NCBI GenBank assembly: GCA_032164245.1
Contig: JAVMKO010000021.1
Span: 13,584,285-13,648,284, forward strand
Length of the DNA: 64,000 nt
Origin: Sternotherus odoratus
Lineage: Eukaryota > Chordata > Testudines > Kinosternidae
Direction of reading: 5' to 3'
Positions within the stretch are counted from its first letter, which is position 1; each line of letters starts with the position of its first letter. The notes under the pieces are model-generated. The model was not told the origin of the DNA. It saw nothing but the letters and a program-made list of their open reading frames with translations, and ran no database searches. The translations under genes and the position numbers were made by a program. Shown here piece by piece: positions 34,220-44,940 of this stretch.

Positions 34220-34370
34220 TGCCCTTCCTGTACTCCAGTTCCCTGACCCAGCCCTGATCCCCCTCCAGCACCCAAACTCCCACCCAGAGCTTGCACTCCT
34301 CACCCCCTCCTGTGCCACTTTGCTGGCAAAACCTCTTAAAGTTCAACTAAACTGTTTTCACTCCTGCCCC
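34220..34370. repeat. C-rich turtle repeat, right part
   Basis: CCCTGACCCAGCCCTGATCC, CCCAAACTCCCACCCAGAGC and TTGCACTCCTCACCCCCTCC resume the C-rich unit pattern seen before the CR1. This shows that the CR1 landed within this older repeat. Confidence 0.6.
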
Positions 34371-36229
34371 CAGTGATGGCCGGTCTGGAATATTCCTAGG
34401 GGAATGTGAGGGCCCCGTGTGATCCCCGGAGTGCAATGTCCCAGGTGGTATGGCGAAGAGTAGGCGTCGTGACACAGTTATTCAAAGGAAACCACAACAT
34501 ATAGCACAATGTGCTAAAAATAGGTAACATTTCTCCATCTGTTCTGCTTGCGTTATGGCACAGAAAGCAAACTAGGCATAAAACCAGTTCTGTCTGCTGC
34601 TGCTGCAGGTGAGGAGACTGGAGGAAAGGAGGAAGGGCAGAGATGCAAGGAAAGGCACAGGATGGGGAAGGGGAAGGGGAAGAAATGCACCAAAGGAAGT
34701 TAACCTCTTCTGAGCAGGCTCCAGGCCTTCTGGGTTAGTGCAGTGCCCAGCACATTGTAAGAGCAACAGGAAACTGGGTAACAATCCTCTTCCCCCTTCT
34801 GTCCTCCTGCCTGACAAGCCAGCCTCTTCCAAGCCGGGGTGGAGAGAATGGGGAGCCAGGACTGTATCACCTCTTCTCTGCAACCTGCAGGTGCTGCTAG
34901 ACCGAGAGGCAACAGGCAGGTTTTCCACAACGCTAAGCAGCCAGTGGCTATCCTGGAAACTCTCCCTCCCAGCACTGAGGACAATGGGGTGCTGCCTGCT
35001 TGTCAATCCGGCCCTGCTGTCATAACGCACCCTGGGGATCGAATGGCAACATTGGGAGCACAGGGCCTGTGTGCCGTGCCACCAAGGGAGAAGGCCACCC
35101 AGGTACACTGTGAGAATTCTGGGCTGGATTCCCTGGTCCTCCGAGGAGAGCAAGAACTGCTGCAGCTGGGCTGAGAGAAGGAGAGACTCTTCCGGTGACA
35201 AAAGGGAGCCACTAAGCAAATTGTCTGGGGGAGATGGTACTGGGGATGGGGTGCAGATCAAAGAAACTATGTAGGAGGGCACCGGGGAGTAAGGAGAATC
35301 CCCCCCTTCTGGATTGATGGAAAGACCCTCCCCCCCCATCAGAAACACGCCTCTGCCAAGAAAGCCAGCCTCTTCCCAGGAACACGTCCCTTTCTCCCTG
35401 GGTCTGAGGCCGGTGCAGAATTGGGGTCAGTGTGCATGGAGGAGAAAAGGGGGGAGGAACCTGCAAGTAACTCTGAAAATGCCTGAGGAAGATGCGGGGA
35501 GTCAAACTTGTTTGAAGGACAGTTCTGGGTACACCAATCTGCATAAAATATCCCATCTAGCCATCTCCAGACCAAACAATACCCACACCCTGATCTCAAG
35601 GGCTTGTGAACTTCAGTAGGCGTCTGTTCAGCTGATGGGACAGTTCACGTAGGAGCTCCCCGGCTTTGCTGTTTGCAGTCAGATTTGAACATACAGCCAT
35701 GGCGCTGGCGAGTGGAGTTAGTTTTACAAATATCTGGGGTAATGGGGAGAAGGGTTATAGATGGGATTATTTTCATGAATAATAGGCAGGCAGCTTGATT
35801 TCCATGGGAGACACTTGATAATTTTCCAATCTCCCCCCAAACCCACCAAATAAATCTAAATTCTGTATAAAACTTAATTTCAGCTTCATAGCTCAAACTT
35901 ATGTGTTTACTTCGGGGAGTGAACACTATTTGTGGTTTCCAGTACAATGCAGCTCATAATTTTTTCACACCTCTCAGAGCAGGTGACAGCTTGCTTGCAA
36001 AGTCTAATTCATTCTTGCTCGGTGCACAAAGCTGTGTTTTTAATGTATGCGCAAATAACACATCAGAATAAGGTTATAGACAGAAGAATCCCTCCCTATG
36101 CCCAGAATATGCATTTTCTGGAAGCAACCATCCAAAAAGGAAAGCCATACAAAAGTAGACACCTCAAACTGGCTCAATATTGAAAGACAACAATGAGTGG
36201 GCCTCACTCTATAATTTCCTCTTGGACAG
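34371..36229. other. GC-rich unassigned stretch with a 258-codon open frame
   Basis: The minus-strand frame 35348-34572 (258 codons) is the longest one that I cannot tie to a known repeat. It is rich in Leu, Ser and Pro with no recognised domain. Other frames on both strands are also open here (for example 34738-35025, 34839-35174 and 35212-35556), which points to stop-poor GC-rich sequence. GGGG tracts at 34664-34679 form an incomplete quadruplex motif. No splice sites, signal peptide or family motif support a gene. Confidence 0.35.
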
Positions 36230-37100
36230 AGCCACTTTTTACTTAATTGCAGGAAGGATTGTTATGCTAATTGTCATTGTGCACTGAGTTAATTCAGCGG
36301 CACTGAACGTCTAAATTTAGCTTCCCATTTCCGAGAGGCTGATCCCTTCTGAGCCTCCCGAACGGGAGAATGGGATAAAAGGGTATTTCTGCATGAAGCT
36401 GGAGGCAGGTTTGCCTGCTCCTTTGCTGCCGAGCAGAGAGACCAGCAGGTCTCCCACTTACAGATTAGATTTGGTTTTAATTGTGGTGATTCTGTCAATC
36501 TTAGGGCTTCCAGGGACCTGCCTCGATAGAGCCTCTTCTGTTCAGGTTCTTACATCATGCACCATCGTCCTAGTAGCCCAATGTCCCTCGGATTCTTTGC
36601 ATGTCCAAAGATCCCACCTGAGAAGCCAGGCCCACTGTGCCGTGTTCTGCACAGACGCACGGTAAGAGACAGTCCCTGCCCCAAACCGCTCGCAGGACAA
36701 TGTGAAACTTTTCTCAGTGTTGTCTTATGATGAGGCTCTCCGGCATGGAGGGCAAGCTGGGGTTGAATGGATGGGAGAAGTGTGGAGCAAAGCAAAGACC
36801 ACCCAGGGTCAAATTCAGGTCTACCGCATGCCCCTGCAGAATAATCATTCCTATCGCTGCCAAGAGCTGGACTCAGGTCTTCTCCGGGGCCCTGCTCTGG
36901 GTCACCCCTTCAGTCCCTGTTGGGAGCAAGAGCCTGGGATTTGAGGCTGTCGCTTAGCAGCCATGGAAACGCCTTGAGCAACAATATTCTTTGATGTGCT
37001 GTAATTGCGTTTAGTCAAGTTTTAGGTGTATTTTAACAGTATTGATTGCTAATAATAAAGCAGTTTAATGCCAATGGATGATTCACTGTCAGTGGGAGCA
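36230..37100. other. Mostly unassigned; AT-rich candidate regulatory segments at both ends
   Basis: 36230-36300 holds TAATTG and CTAATTGTC homeodomain-like words. 36980-37095 holds ACAATATT and a TCF/LEF-like CTTTGAT (36989-36995) beside several AATAAT words. The middle (36360-36950) is GC-richer, includes an L2/CORE-SINE-like minus fragment at about 36661-36710, and has no coding signal. The regulatory reading is speculative. Confidence 0.25.
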
Positions 37101-37640
37101 GAAAGTCTGGGGGCAAAGTTTCGTTTCTGACTTTCAGTAATGTCTTCTCTCAAGATTGTTCTGTACTGAAATCTGGGTATCGGGGACTGATTAGCCTTGG
37201 GGATTTCTTAGAATGTCGGGTTGCAGATTTCACCTGTAATGTGAGGTGCAGAAAGGGGGATTGGCAGTGAAGCTGCACTGTCAAGCACAACCTGCTTGTT
37301 TCCAAACAGAAGCTGAACTTTGGAATCAAATTGTCTGAAGCTGGAGCAAGTTTAAAAATAAAATCTGTTTGGAGAGGCGGCTGAACCTTGGTGGAACTGC
37401 ATGGGACGGTAGGGCTGGGGGACACACCAGGCGGAGGCCACTAAGTGACATAGGCCATATTTCTTCTCTAGCTAGAGACTCTTCCAGGCATAAACCAAGC
37501 TGGAACGTCCTCTGCCTTCTCCTCACCACACCTCACCATCCTGCGTCAGCCCCTCTGAGGCCAGGCCTGCTCTAGAAAGTCACAGCTACACTGGCACAGT
37601 CAGTGGTCCAGACCCCATCCCATGGACACTGGTCGAAGAT
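37101..37640. other. Unassigned non-coding stretch
   Basis: No gene or named repeat seen. Confidence 0.4.
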
Positions 37641-37790
37641 GTCTTTATACAGGTATAGCTGTTCCCACGCCAGAGGGAGAGAAGATATTCCACTGTAACT
37701 GCATCCACACTAGGGCTTGGACTAGTAAAAATTCACACCATAACTGGCATCATTATACCAGGATGACTTTCAAATATACACGAAGCCTCA
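37641..37790. repeat. Possible DNA-transposon-derived repeat (TATACAGGTATAGCTGTTCC type)
   Basis: TTTATACAGGTATAGCTGTT, CTGCATCCACACTAGGGCTT and CATTATACCAGGATGACTTT resemble the TATACC-GGTATA and CTACACTAG phrases of turtle MITE-like repeats. Ends were not resolved. Confidence 0.35.
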
Positions 37791-37857
37791 TTAGTCTAAT
37801 TCTTGCTCGTAGACTCATGCAAGTGGTCGCACCTCCCCTCTTTGTCTTGTTAAAGGA

Positions 37858-37930
37858 CTTGATTCAGCTAAGCACTTAAGCATGTGTTTAAATTCCATTG
37901 GCCTTCCTGGGACGCCTCACCCGGAAAATA
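37858..37930. repeat. Palindromic MITE-like fragment
   Basis: CTTGATTCAGCTAAGCACTT, AAGCATGTGTTTAAATTCC and ATTGGCCTTCCTGGGA match half of the AAGCACTTAAGCATGTGCTTAA-type palindromic element also seen at 29478. Confidence 0.5.
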
Positions 37931-38750
37931 CGACTTCACTGAGTAAGGTGACAGAATCAGACCCAAGTTGGGTTTGCTGGAAAGTTTCACCTCCCCATCC
38001 TCACAACATCGTGAGAAAAACTGCAGTTCTGGCACCAAGCTCTGAGTCATATCCCAGAGCACCCCATTGCCTAGAGCTATGCAAAATATTCTCTCCACCA
38101 GCCATACCAGTGGAAAAATCTCTAGTCCAGCTCTTCAGCTGTGCAGTCTCCAAGGAATTGGCCCTCCTGAGAAACCAGCCTTCTGTTGCTTGGATCTGCA
38201 AAGTAGCCTGTGATTTTTAAATTCCGCTTCACATTTTTTATATACACACAAGGTGGCCGTTACAAGCAGACAGTCATTACTTTGCAACATTGCCACTGGT
38301 GCAAATAAAGGACAATTCCTAGCTTCACGCACCTCCTACCCCACCAAGATTAGACCTGTTTAATTATGGAAATGATGTTATTTTTTTTCACCCTGGGTCA
38401 CATTCATAAATATGCAGGCTAGAGGGGGGGCACTGGGAGTAGGTGCTGGGATACTGAACCCTTTCACAAAGTGGATCTAACCCCGACAGACCTGAACATA
38501 CTTTAAGTTTATTCCCATCCCATCCGTGGGCATCACAAAAGTTACACTGACCTTCAACAGTAGCAGATCTGGTCCCTCATCTTTTAGGCTCCTAAATAAA
38601 AGTGTTTGTTTTTCGGAGGAGCTGGGAACTTCCCGCTGCTGGGGAGTCAACAGGAGGGGAGAGTGTGCAGCACCTCTGAAAACCAGGCCCCCAGATTTCC
38701 AGCCTGTGATTTATGTACTGTATTCAGCTGTTAAGAGATGTGGGTAGCTG
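37931..38750. other. Unassigned non-coding stretch
   Basis: A 112-codon frame at 37882-38220 overlaps the repeat fragment and has no motif. Confidence 0.4.
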
Positions 38751-39036
38751 ATGCGGAGGGGCAGTATGGTCTACAGCGTAGGGCTGTGATTGTGAATCAG
38801 GTAAATCTGGATTCAGATCCCAGCTCCCACTGACCTGAAGTACGACCCTGAGCAAGTCACTTCCTCTCTCTGGACAGCTGCTTTCCCTCTGCTTTTCATT
38901 GTCTTGTCTATTTGAGGGTGAGCTGACTGGGACTGTCCTTTTCAATGTGTTTATTCACTGTCTAGCTCTAGCACAATGGGGTCCTGCTCTTTGCCGGGTC
39001 ACTGGGGGCCGTTGTCATACAAATGATAAGAAGAAA
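38751..39036 (+). mobile_element. CORE-SINE with L2-like tail, near complete
   Basis: The tRNA-like head (GGGCAGTATGGTCTACAGCG, CAGATCCCAGCTCCC) is followed by GAGCAAGTCACTTCCTCTCT, then GTCTTGTCTATTTGAGGGTG at 38901, the tail CTAGCACAATGGGGTCCTGC, and finally CATACAAATGATAAGAAG. It is an uninterrupted copy and serves as a reference for the LTR-split copy at 58325-59065. Confidence 0.8.
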
Positions 39037-40471
39037 AAATTGTTATTTCTCTGATTCTACATTTCCCAGTCTCCTTCCTCGTTAATCCTCACCGTTAACA
39101 AAATCCATGTTTCTGGTCAGGTTTTAACTTGCAGATTATTTTCATGCAACAGAAAGTGTATTAAAACATAGTCTACTTCTTCAAATTAGATTTTTTTTCT
39201 TTTTTTTTTTCGTGATAAGCTATTCGTCAGCAAATGCATTTCAGTCACACTGAGAAGATGAAAGAGTTGAGCTACTGTATGACTTTAAGTAATCAGGCTG
39301 GAGGCTAAAGGTAGCTTTCTTTTTAGCTGACAAATAGAAGAAATAAATAACCCGGACACTAAAAGTTGCATTAGGCAAATAAACATTTCCACAAGAATTA
39401 TATGTGACATTCAAGAGAAAGCAAATAAACCCTGACTTATGGAAAGCTATCAAACTTCTTGGAGAATTAAATAACTGAAAATCATTATGTAGCATTTGAG
39501 GGAAGCTATTAAAAACTGTCCTTCCTTTCAGGCATTATTTTAAAGAAAGAGTGTTTGTAATAGAGTCTCTAGTATTTTAATCTGATTTCTGATACACAGC
39601 AAAATGAACAATCCTATTTAAAAGGAATTTAAACTTCCTTTTAATGACGAGAGAAAGGGAGGGAGAGTCGCGCATTCCTTAACGCTCCTTGCAAATCTAT
39701 CTGCGTCTTGGAGTTCTTCCGTTGAGTAACTACTCATTAGAGTCAGAGAGTGGTACAGGGCTCTGCAAGTTTCACCCACACAGCTTTGCTAACATACTTC
39801 AGTTCTGCCATGGGGCACTTCCTGCTAGTCTAGTCCACCCACACAAACATGTCCATCAATTCACCTCCGCCCTGGCCAGCCCCACGCCTGCTGGTCAACA
39901 CCCTGGGCTTCTCCTGCAGAGCGGCTTCCACTTCCACTGAATTGTGCTATGCCCTTTCATGATGTAAAGTTCTGTTTGTAGCAGGGTCAAAACTTCAGGG
40001 GGAGAGAGGTCCGCTAAGCTCATTTTCACAAACACAAGCAAGATTTAACCCCTGCCCTAGGTGAAAGAAATGATTCCTGAACCTCACTGCACCATGACGT
40101 CCCTGTCCAATCTTTACCAAAGATATGGAAGATGTGCTTCACATGCAAAGTTCTGGGCCCGTGGTGTTAGTGTCCAGTTTTATTAACTACAGATCCAGAT
40201 TCATAAACCCTCTGACGAAAGGCAGGAGAGCACTTTGTTTATAGCTCTGATGGAGGCTTGAAGGCCTTTGATAGCAAGGAGATTTTATTCAAGGACTTGG
40301 CATACAAACATATCAGATAACACCAATGCTTTTGACAAGAAATAGCGGTGTTCAGAGCTCATCTCTGTTGGTGCAGCTGAGTACACAATCAAAGTGTGAT
40401 GCACGAAGAAAAAACAATTCCCGTTGGAAAGTAAAAGACCATTTTGGACACTGGCTTGCATGGTGCTAAGA
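39037..40471. other. Unassigned non-coding stretch
   Basis: Long T runs at 39190-39210. No gene or named repeat recognised. Confidence 0.45.
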
Positions 40472-40828
40472 AGTAGAGCTGAGCAGAGATTTTGGTTAAA
40501 TAGTAAATTTTCCAAAATTGAAGTTTTGGGACAACCAAAATTCTTTGTGAATTTGGGTCAAATTCACGTTTTGGCTGAATAAAGAATGAGAGAGAAACTG
40601 AAAATGTCCGAACAGTTTCATTTCATTTTGAAAAGGTCATTTTGAATCAACATTTCATGTTGAAAATTTCATTCTGGAAATAACATTCAAATGGTTTTAT
40701 CCAATCCAATAACAAAAAAAATGTTTTTTTTTTTGTTTTAGTAAAAGCAAACCACATTTTTGGGTCAAAACAAACTGATTTTTTTCTGATTTTTTCAGTT
40801 CCGCTACAATTATTCACTCGGCTCTACT
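40472..40828. mobile_element. AT-rich inverted-repeat element with clear termini
   Basis: Left end AGTAGAGCTGAG (40472-40483) and right end CTCGGCTCTACT (40817-40828) are inverted repeats with one mismatch over 12 bases. TA lies at each border inside this match, which would fit a TA target duplication if the true terminus is GAGCTGAG. The interior is AAAATTT/TTTTGGG/GAAACTG words with no coding capacity. This is the best-defined member of the AT-rich family in the window. The size (about 357 bases) and ends fit a non-autonomous DNA transposon. Confidence 0.75.
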
Positions 40829-42479
40829 GTAAACCCCAACAAACAACATGGCGTGTCACATAAATGACATCCAGAGGTGACTCTTAGCAGCCAATATGGG
40901 CCATGCAGGAATGAGGCATTTTCACAAACTTTTCTTCTAGTGAGAAGTGCTAGAACGAGACACTATGTGGATGTAACACCGCCAGCAGCAGCAGCATCTT
41001 TCCTCATGTATTGCTATGAGATCAGGCCTCAAACACGTTTTGGGGGAAACCTCATTTGGGGTTGAGAAGGGAGATCAGTCTCCATGTTCGGTTGCCCTCT
41101 TTTCTGACACTCCGCAAAGAGGCAATGTTCAGAGTGCCTGCGGCACTGCCCTCTTCCTGTTGGAAACCCGCCAGCATCTGGCCATTTCTAGATACCTGTT
41201 GGCTCCAGATTTTAGAATTTACAAAAAGTTTTAAAACCTCCTGGTTCATGGCATAAACCCATCACCTGCTGGGCCCAGGAAGGAGGGAGGTTTTTCTCTG
41301 CCAGTCAAGTCAGCTGTGACATCTGAGCTTCGTTAGAAGCTTCTGAAGTCAGACTCCTGGATAAGGTGGGCCCTGGAATGGTACTGAGGTGTCAGTACTT
41401 CCAGCGGGAGAGACTTCCCACAAGAACAGCTGTTTGGCTGGCCCTGTGTCAGAGCGATGTATTTATCTGGTGCCTGTGGACAGAGCGATCCTATCAGGGG
41501 CCTTGGAAATGAATCACTTTTCGAGGACTTGTTCCACATCCACAATCAGGAGGCTGCTCAGACAATGTAATAAAACAGCGGAAGGGTCAGGCTATCCATC
41601 TGAGGCCAAAGTCAGCCCCTGGGCACACTGAGTCCCCTGCCCTTCGGGCCAAAGGGAATAGCATGAGCACGTCTGAGGAAAGGATCCGGCCCTCAGTTAT
41701 GTGGCTGTGATGGGGGAAGATGCACAGTCTGACCTCCACAGGAGAAAATGCAAGGAAGGTAATTGAGAGAGAGGCCATTAGGCACCAGGGTAGAGGGACT
41801 GAAGGGGATAGTTTCAAAGCATTAACGTCAATGGTTAAGCTGCTAAGGCCTTGTGAAATGCTTTGAAAATGTAAGGGGATTGTTTCAGCTCTATTAGAAG
41901 GGCTCAGAAGAACCAGCTCCCAGGGGGAGTTACTGATGTGTCTGCTCCATGCAGGAGTGGAGGGGACAAGGGGGACTGTGTAGCCCATTCAGCGGTCCCA
42001 GGGAGCACAATGTCCGAGGTAATGTGGGGAAGATTTTAGAGCTCTGTTCCCCTCGGTCTGGGGGCAGAGAATGGTGCCACCTTCCCCAGCTCTCTCCCTA
42101 GGGATTCATAACACCTGGAGCTTTGACTCATTTTGGAGCCACTCAGACTTGCCCTGTCCCATTGAAGTTATCAGCGTCCAGTTTGCAGTAAGAGGAGTGA
42201 GAAAGAAAAGAATTATAACAGCAGGAAAACTGCAAAGCCCAGAATCAAAACCCAGATGCAGGCTCTCTGGCAAACCAGAGGGGGGAAGGCCAGCTGTGTG
42301 TATTAGGTATAACAGCCGCCAGCATCAAAAGCCGAACATCTGAAAGAGAGAGTAGCATTAGGTAGATTAAAGCAAAATTCAAATGGAAATCAGACCCGAC
42401 ATAGGCCGCTGTGAAGGAGCCAGACAGCACAGTGTGTCAGCTGAGAGCATTAGACCAGAGTATGGGTTTGTGTTCTATC
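40829..42479. other. Unassigned non-coding stretch
   Basis: Short overlapping frames on both strands around 41016-41256 and 41587-41988 (133 codons, minus) carry no recognised motif. Nothing else can be named. Confidence 0.4.
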
Positions 42480-42501
42480 ACAGAATCATAGAAATGTAGA
42501 A
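42480..42501 (-). mobile_element. CR1 3' end, left piece
   Basis: CACAGAATCATAGAAATGTAG is the terminal sequence of a minus-strand CR1, as at 56411 in this window. The rest of the element resumes at 42803. Confidence 0.7.
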
Positions 42502-42802
42502 TAAGACGAGGAAGACTTTGTAGCACCTTAGAGACTAACCAGTTTATTTCAGCATAAGCTTTCGTGGGCTATAGCCCACTTCATCAGATGCACAAAATGG
42601 AACAGAAGTAAGATGCATTTCTACACACACAAAGCAAAAAAAAGTTATACATTAGCATACCAATTCTAAGAGGCTGTTTAATATCGATGGGCCAGCAGGA
42701 GAAAAAAATACCTTTTGAAATGGATTCTGTGTCTGGCAGTAGATAACACCTATTGAAGGTAAATTAACTAGGGAAATGCGATCAATTAGTGTAATGAGAA
42801 AA
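42502..42802 (-). mobile_element. Penelope-like element 3' fragment inserted in CR1
   Basis: On the minus strand it ends with AAACTGGTTAGTCTCTAAGG then TGCTACAAAGTC, the 3' end of an abundant turtle repeat that I recall as continuing, in longer copies, into a GIY-YIG Penelope protein. The hexamer GTAGAA flanks the insert (42496-42501 and 42803-42808) and may be a target duplication. It is 5'-truncated, with no coding sequence left. The T-rich minus-strand segment 42700-42718 belongs to the untranslated region. Confidence 0.6.
42560..42587 (-). ncRNA. Hammerhead-ribozyme-like core
   Basis: On the minus strand CTGATGA (42587-42581) is followed by one A, a perfect 16-base palindrome GTGGGCTATAGCCCAC able to form stem II, and GAAA (42563-42560). 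CUGAUGA, stem II, GAAA is the conserved core of hammerhead ribozymes, which are known in Penelope-like element terminal repeats. After GAAA, GC-TTAT-GC could form a very short stem III, but the next two bases are TG where the family needs U followed by A, C or U. No matching stem I was found, and the A before stem II is an extra base. The copy is therefore probably inactive. Confidence 0.45.
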
Positions 42803-42930
42803 GTAGAAGTGGAAGGGACGTGGAGGTGTCTAATCCAGTCCCCTGCACTCAAGGCAGGATGACAAAATTCTATCTCGACCATCCCTGCTGACAGGTGTTT
42901 GTCTAACCTGATCAGCCTTCCATTTTTATT
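42803..42930 (-). mobile_element. CR1 3' region, right piece
   Basis: GTGGAAGGGACGTGGAGGTG, TCTAATCCAGTCCCCTGCAC, TCAAGGCAGGATGAC and CTGACAGGTGTTTGTCTAAC align word for word with the CR1 at 56425-56530. Together with 42480-42501 it forms one CR1 split by the Penelope fragment. Confidence 0.75.
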
Positions 42931-43663
42931 GGCTGCTGTTTAACTCGGCTGGCCCACCCTTACCAAAGAGCCTCCTCGTTTTGGAGACTGAGACGGACCC
43001 ATCTGAAATAAGTAACCAGGGATCTAGTGAGCAACAAGGAATTGGTGGGGGACGGGCACTGATTCCGTAGCTTTTCTTTTCCCTGTGCATTACTTTTTGA
43101 AAAACTATTCATTTCTTAATTCCCATTGTAAAAATTTAATCAAGTTACTTTAATATGATGGCGGCATCCAGCTAAGTAAGCATCCCCAAGAGTGTTATTG
43201 CAAATGAATACCCTGTTAATATTTAGTTTTAACAGCAAACATTATGACTTTCAATTTAGCAGATGATACTTCTGGTTAGCTATGTATCATATGTGCCATA
43301 CCTTACTCTCTGGGTGGTTTCTCTCATCAGCAGAGATAGCATTTTGCCAGTTATATATTTAAAAAACAAACAAAAAAACCATTTTCTCTGAGAGCACTTT
43401 CTACTTACTGATCAAGTGAAGCAGCATTGGGATCAAAAGCAGATTCCAAAAAGTAATTGATGTGATCAGCTACAGAGAGCTCTGTGGTCCTGCTAAAACA
43501 TTTTCTCTGGCAAGCCTTGGAAATGTGCATCAGAAGGATATTAGGAATTAACCAGAATGTCACCCAGTAGCAGGAAGGCCAGGGCTGCGAGATCCACAGC
43601 ATCTGAGCAGTGCAGGGTTCCAACAGCAGCTGATGTATCTTGTGAATTCATCATTATTATAGA
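42931..43663. other. Unassigned; AT-rich unique block at 43070-43330
   Basis: 43070-43330 is repeat-free and AT-rich, with GCAAATGAAT and GTTAATATTTAG words. It may be conserved non-coding DNA, but there is no proof. No coding sequence recognised. Confidence 0.3.
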
Positions 43664-44940
43664 ACCACAGAAATGCAGGGCTGGTTCTAGAGCTAAATCA
43701 AACAGAGGAGGAGAAAGAAGCAGCCCTGCCTCATTCCTGTCTGCAATGGGAAACGTGGCAGAATTAACGCCATTGGTAGCTACCCTGGAAGCTGGGTTAG
43801 TGTATAAAAGTTTAACCCAAGCAATAAATGGCTAACCTAATCCAAATTTTGCTCACAGAGGCTCCTTGGTCAACGGCCTTTTTGGCATCTAAAAAATGAC
43901 AGCTAAGGGTTCCCCCAAATGTCTTGAAGTGGCAATAATATCAATCAGTTGTTGCAAATCCTGTAAGCCATGTCTATTACAAAGGCAGCCTATCTGAGTG
44001 AAGTGTATAATGTGTGAATGAACTTTATCCAATCGCAAAGCAAGTGCGTTAGCTAAAATCTGAGTGTCACAACTGATTAAAGAAATTAGCCTGTAATTAC
44101 TATGTAGTCCAAGGTTTTTCCCAGGTTTAGGAATAACTGAAATTACAGTTTCTCTTGGAGTAAGTGGAGGAGTTTGCTCATTGTTGGCCTTATTGAACAT
44201 ATTCAATAAACTAGGTGTCAAAGTTTCAGAAAACTTTTTTTTTGTAAAATTCAGTTGGGAACCAGTCTGCACCAGCCATCCTTTCTTGTATAGCCTGAGT
44301 CAGTTCTGTGATTTCTAGAGTTCCTTCTGAGAGCCAGAGACAGTCCTCTAGAAAAGTTACCTAGGGCATCTTTATTGATTCCCTCTTCGGCTAAATACAG
44401 TTTTGAATAAAACTGTCAACATTGATTATTAATATCTGTGTTCTATACAATTTATTGCTACTGTCGTGAATAGCAGCAATCCTATTTCTGTTAGCCTCGT
44501 GCTTAAGTTGGTATTCCAACAGACTCTCTTGCCAGTTCCCTAGTAGTTTTGCTTCAAACAGAATTAAGAAAACTCAGCCTTTTGGGACAGACATTTCTTG
44601 ATTTCATATCTTAGACTGATGTGAGTTCTGAGTTTCTCTGGGGAGGGAGCAGAAGCCTAGTCTACCATCCAAGGCCTTAATTTCCTTTGCAAGAGTACCA
44701 GTTCTATGTTATCTCCCTTTCTTTTCAAAAGTGGCATATAACAGATGATACAGCCTCTCATGAAGCCTTTAAAAGCTTCCCAAAATGTGGCAGTTGATGA
44801 AGCAGTGGGGATAGTTGCTCTGAGATGAGTAACATAAAACATACAGGAGGAAAATGAAAACAAAACACTGCACTCAAGTACCTCTCTATCTAGGGATGGG
44901 CCATTATTGCCTGGTAACCTGATTATACTGCTACCCATGC
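43664..44940 (-). mobile_element. L1-like LINE fragment
   Basis: Read on the minus strand, the segment follows L1 ORF2 in order. Near 44800-44720 there is a Trp-Glu-Ala-Phe-Lys stretch followed by a basic Lys-Arg-Lys region, as before the L1 reverse transcriptase. At 44270-43890 the core follows: VIPKPGKN, then YRLISLISCD and ILANALALRL. In another frame at about 43860-43690 are FIAWVKLLYTNP and LFDLALEPAL. Several stops and at least one frame change show long decay. The YADD box would come next but is missing at the 43664 end. Confidence 0.85.
43889..44272 (-). pseudogene. L1-type reverse transcriptase remnant
   Basis: A 127-codon open segment contains the L1 reverse-transcriptase blocks 1-2: a Pro-Lys-Pro-Gly-Lys motif, then Tyr-Arg-x-Ile-Ser-Leu with an Asn-to-Ser change, and Ala-Leu-Arg-Leu. 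It stops just before the expected first catalytic Asp of the F-D-A motif, where the frame breaks (the preceding residues are EPLAVIF). The protein part downstream continues in a shifted frame. It is non-functional. Confidence 0.85.
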
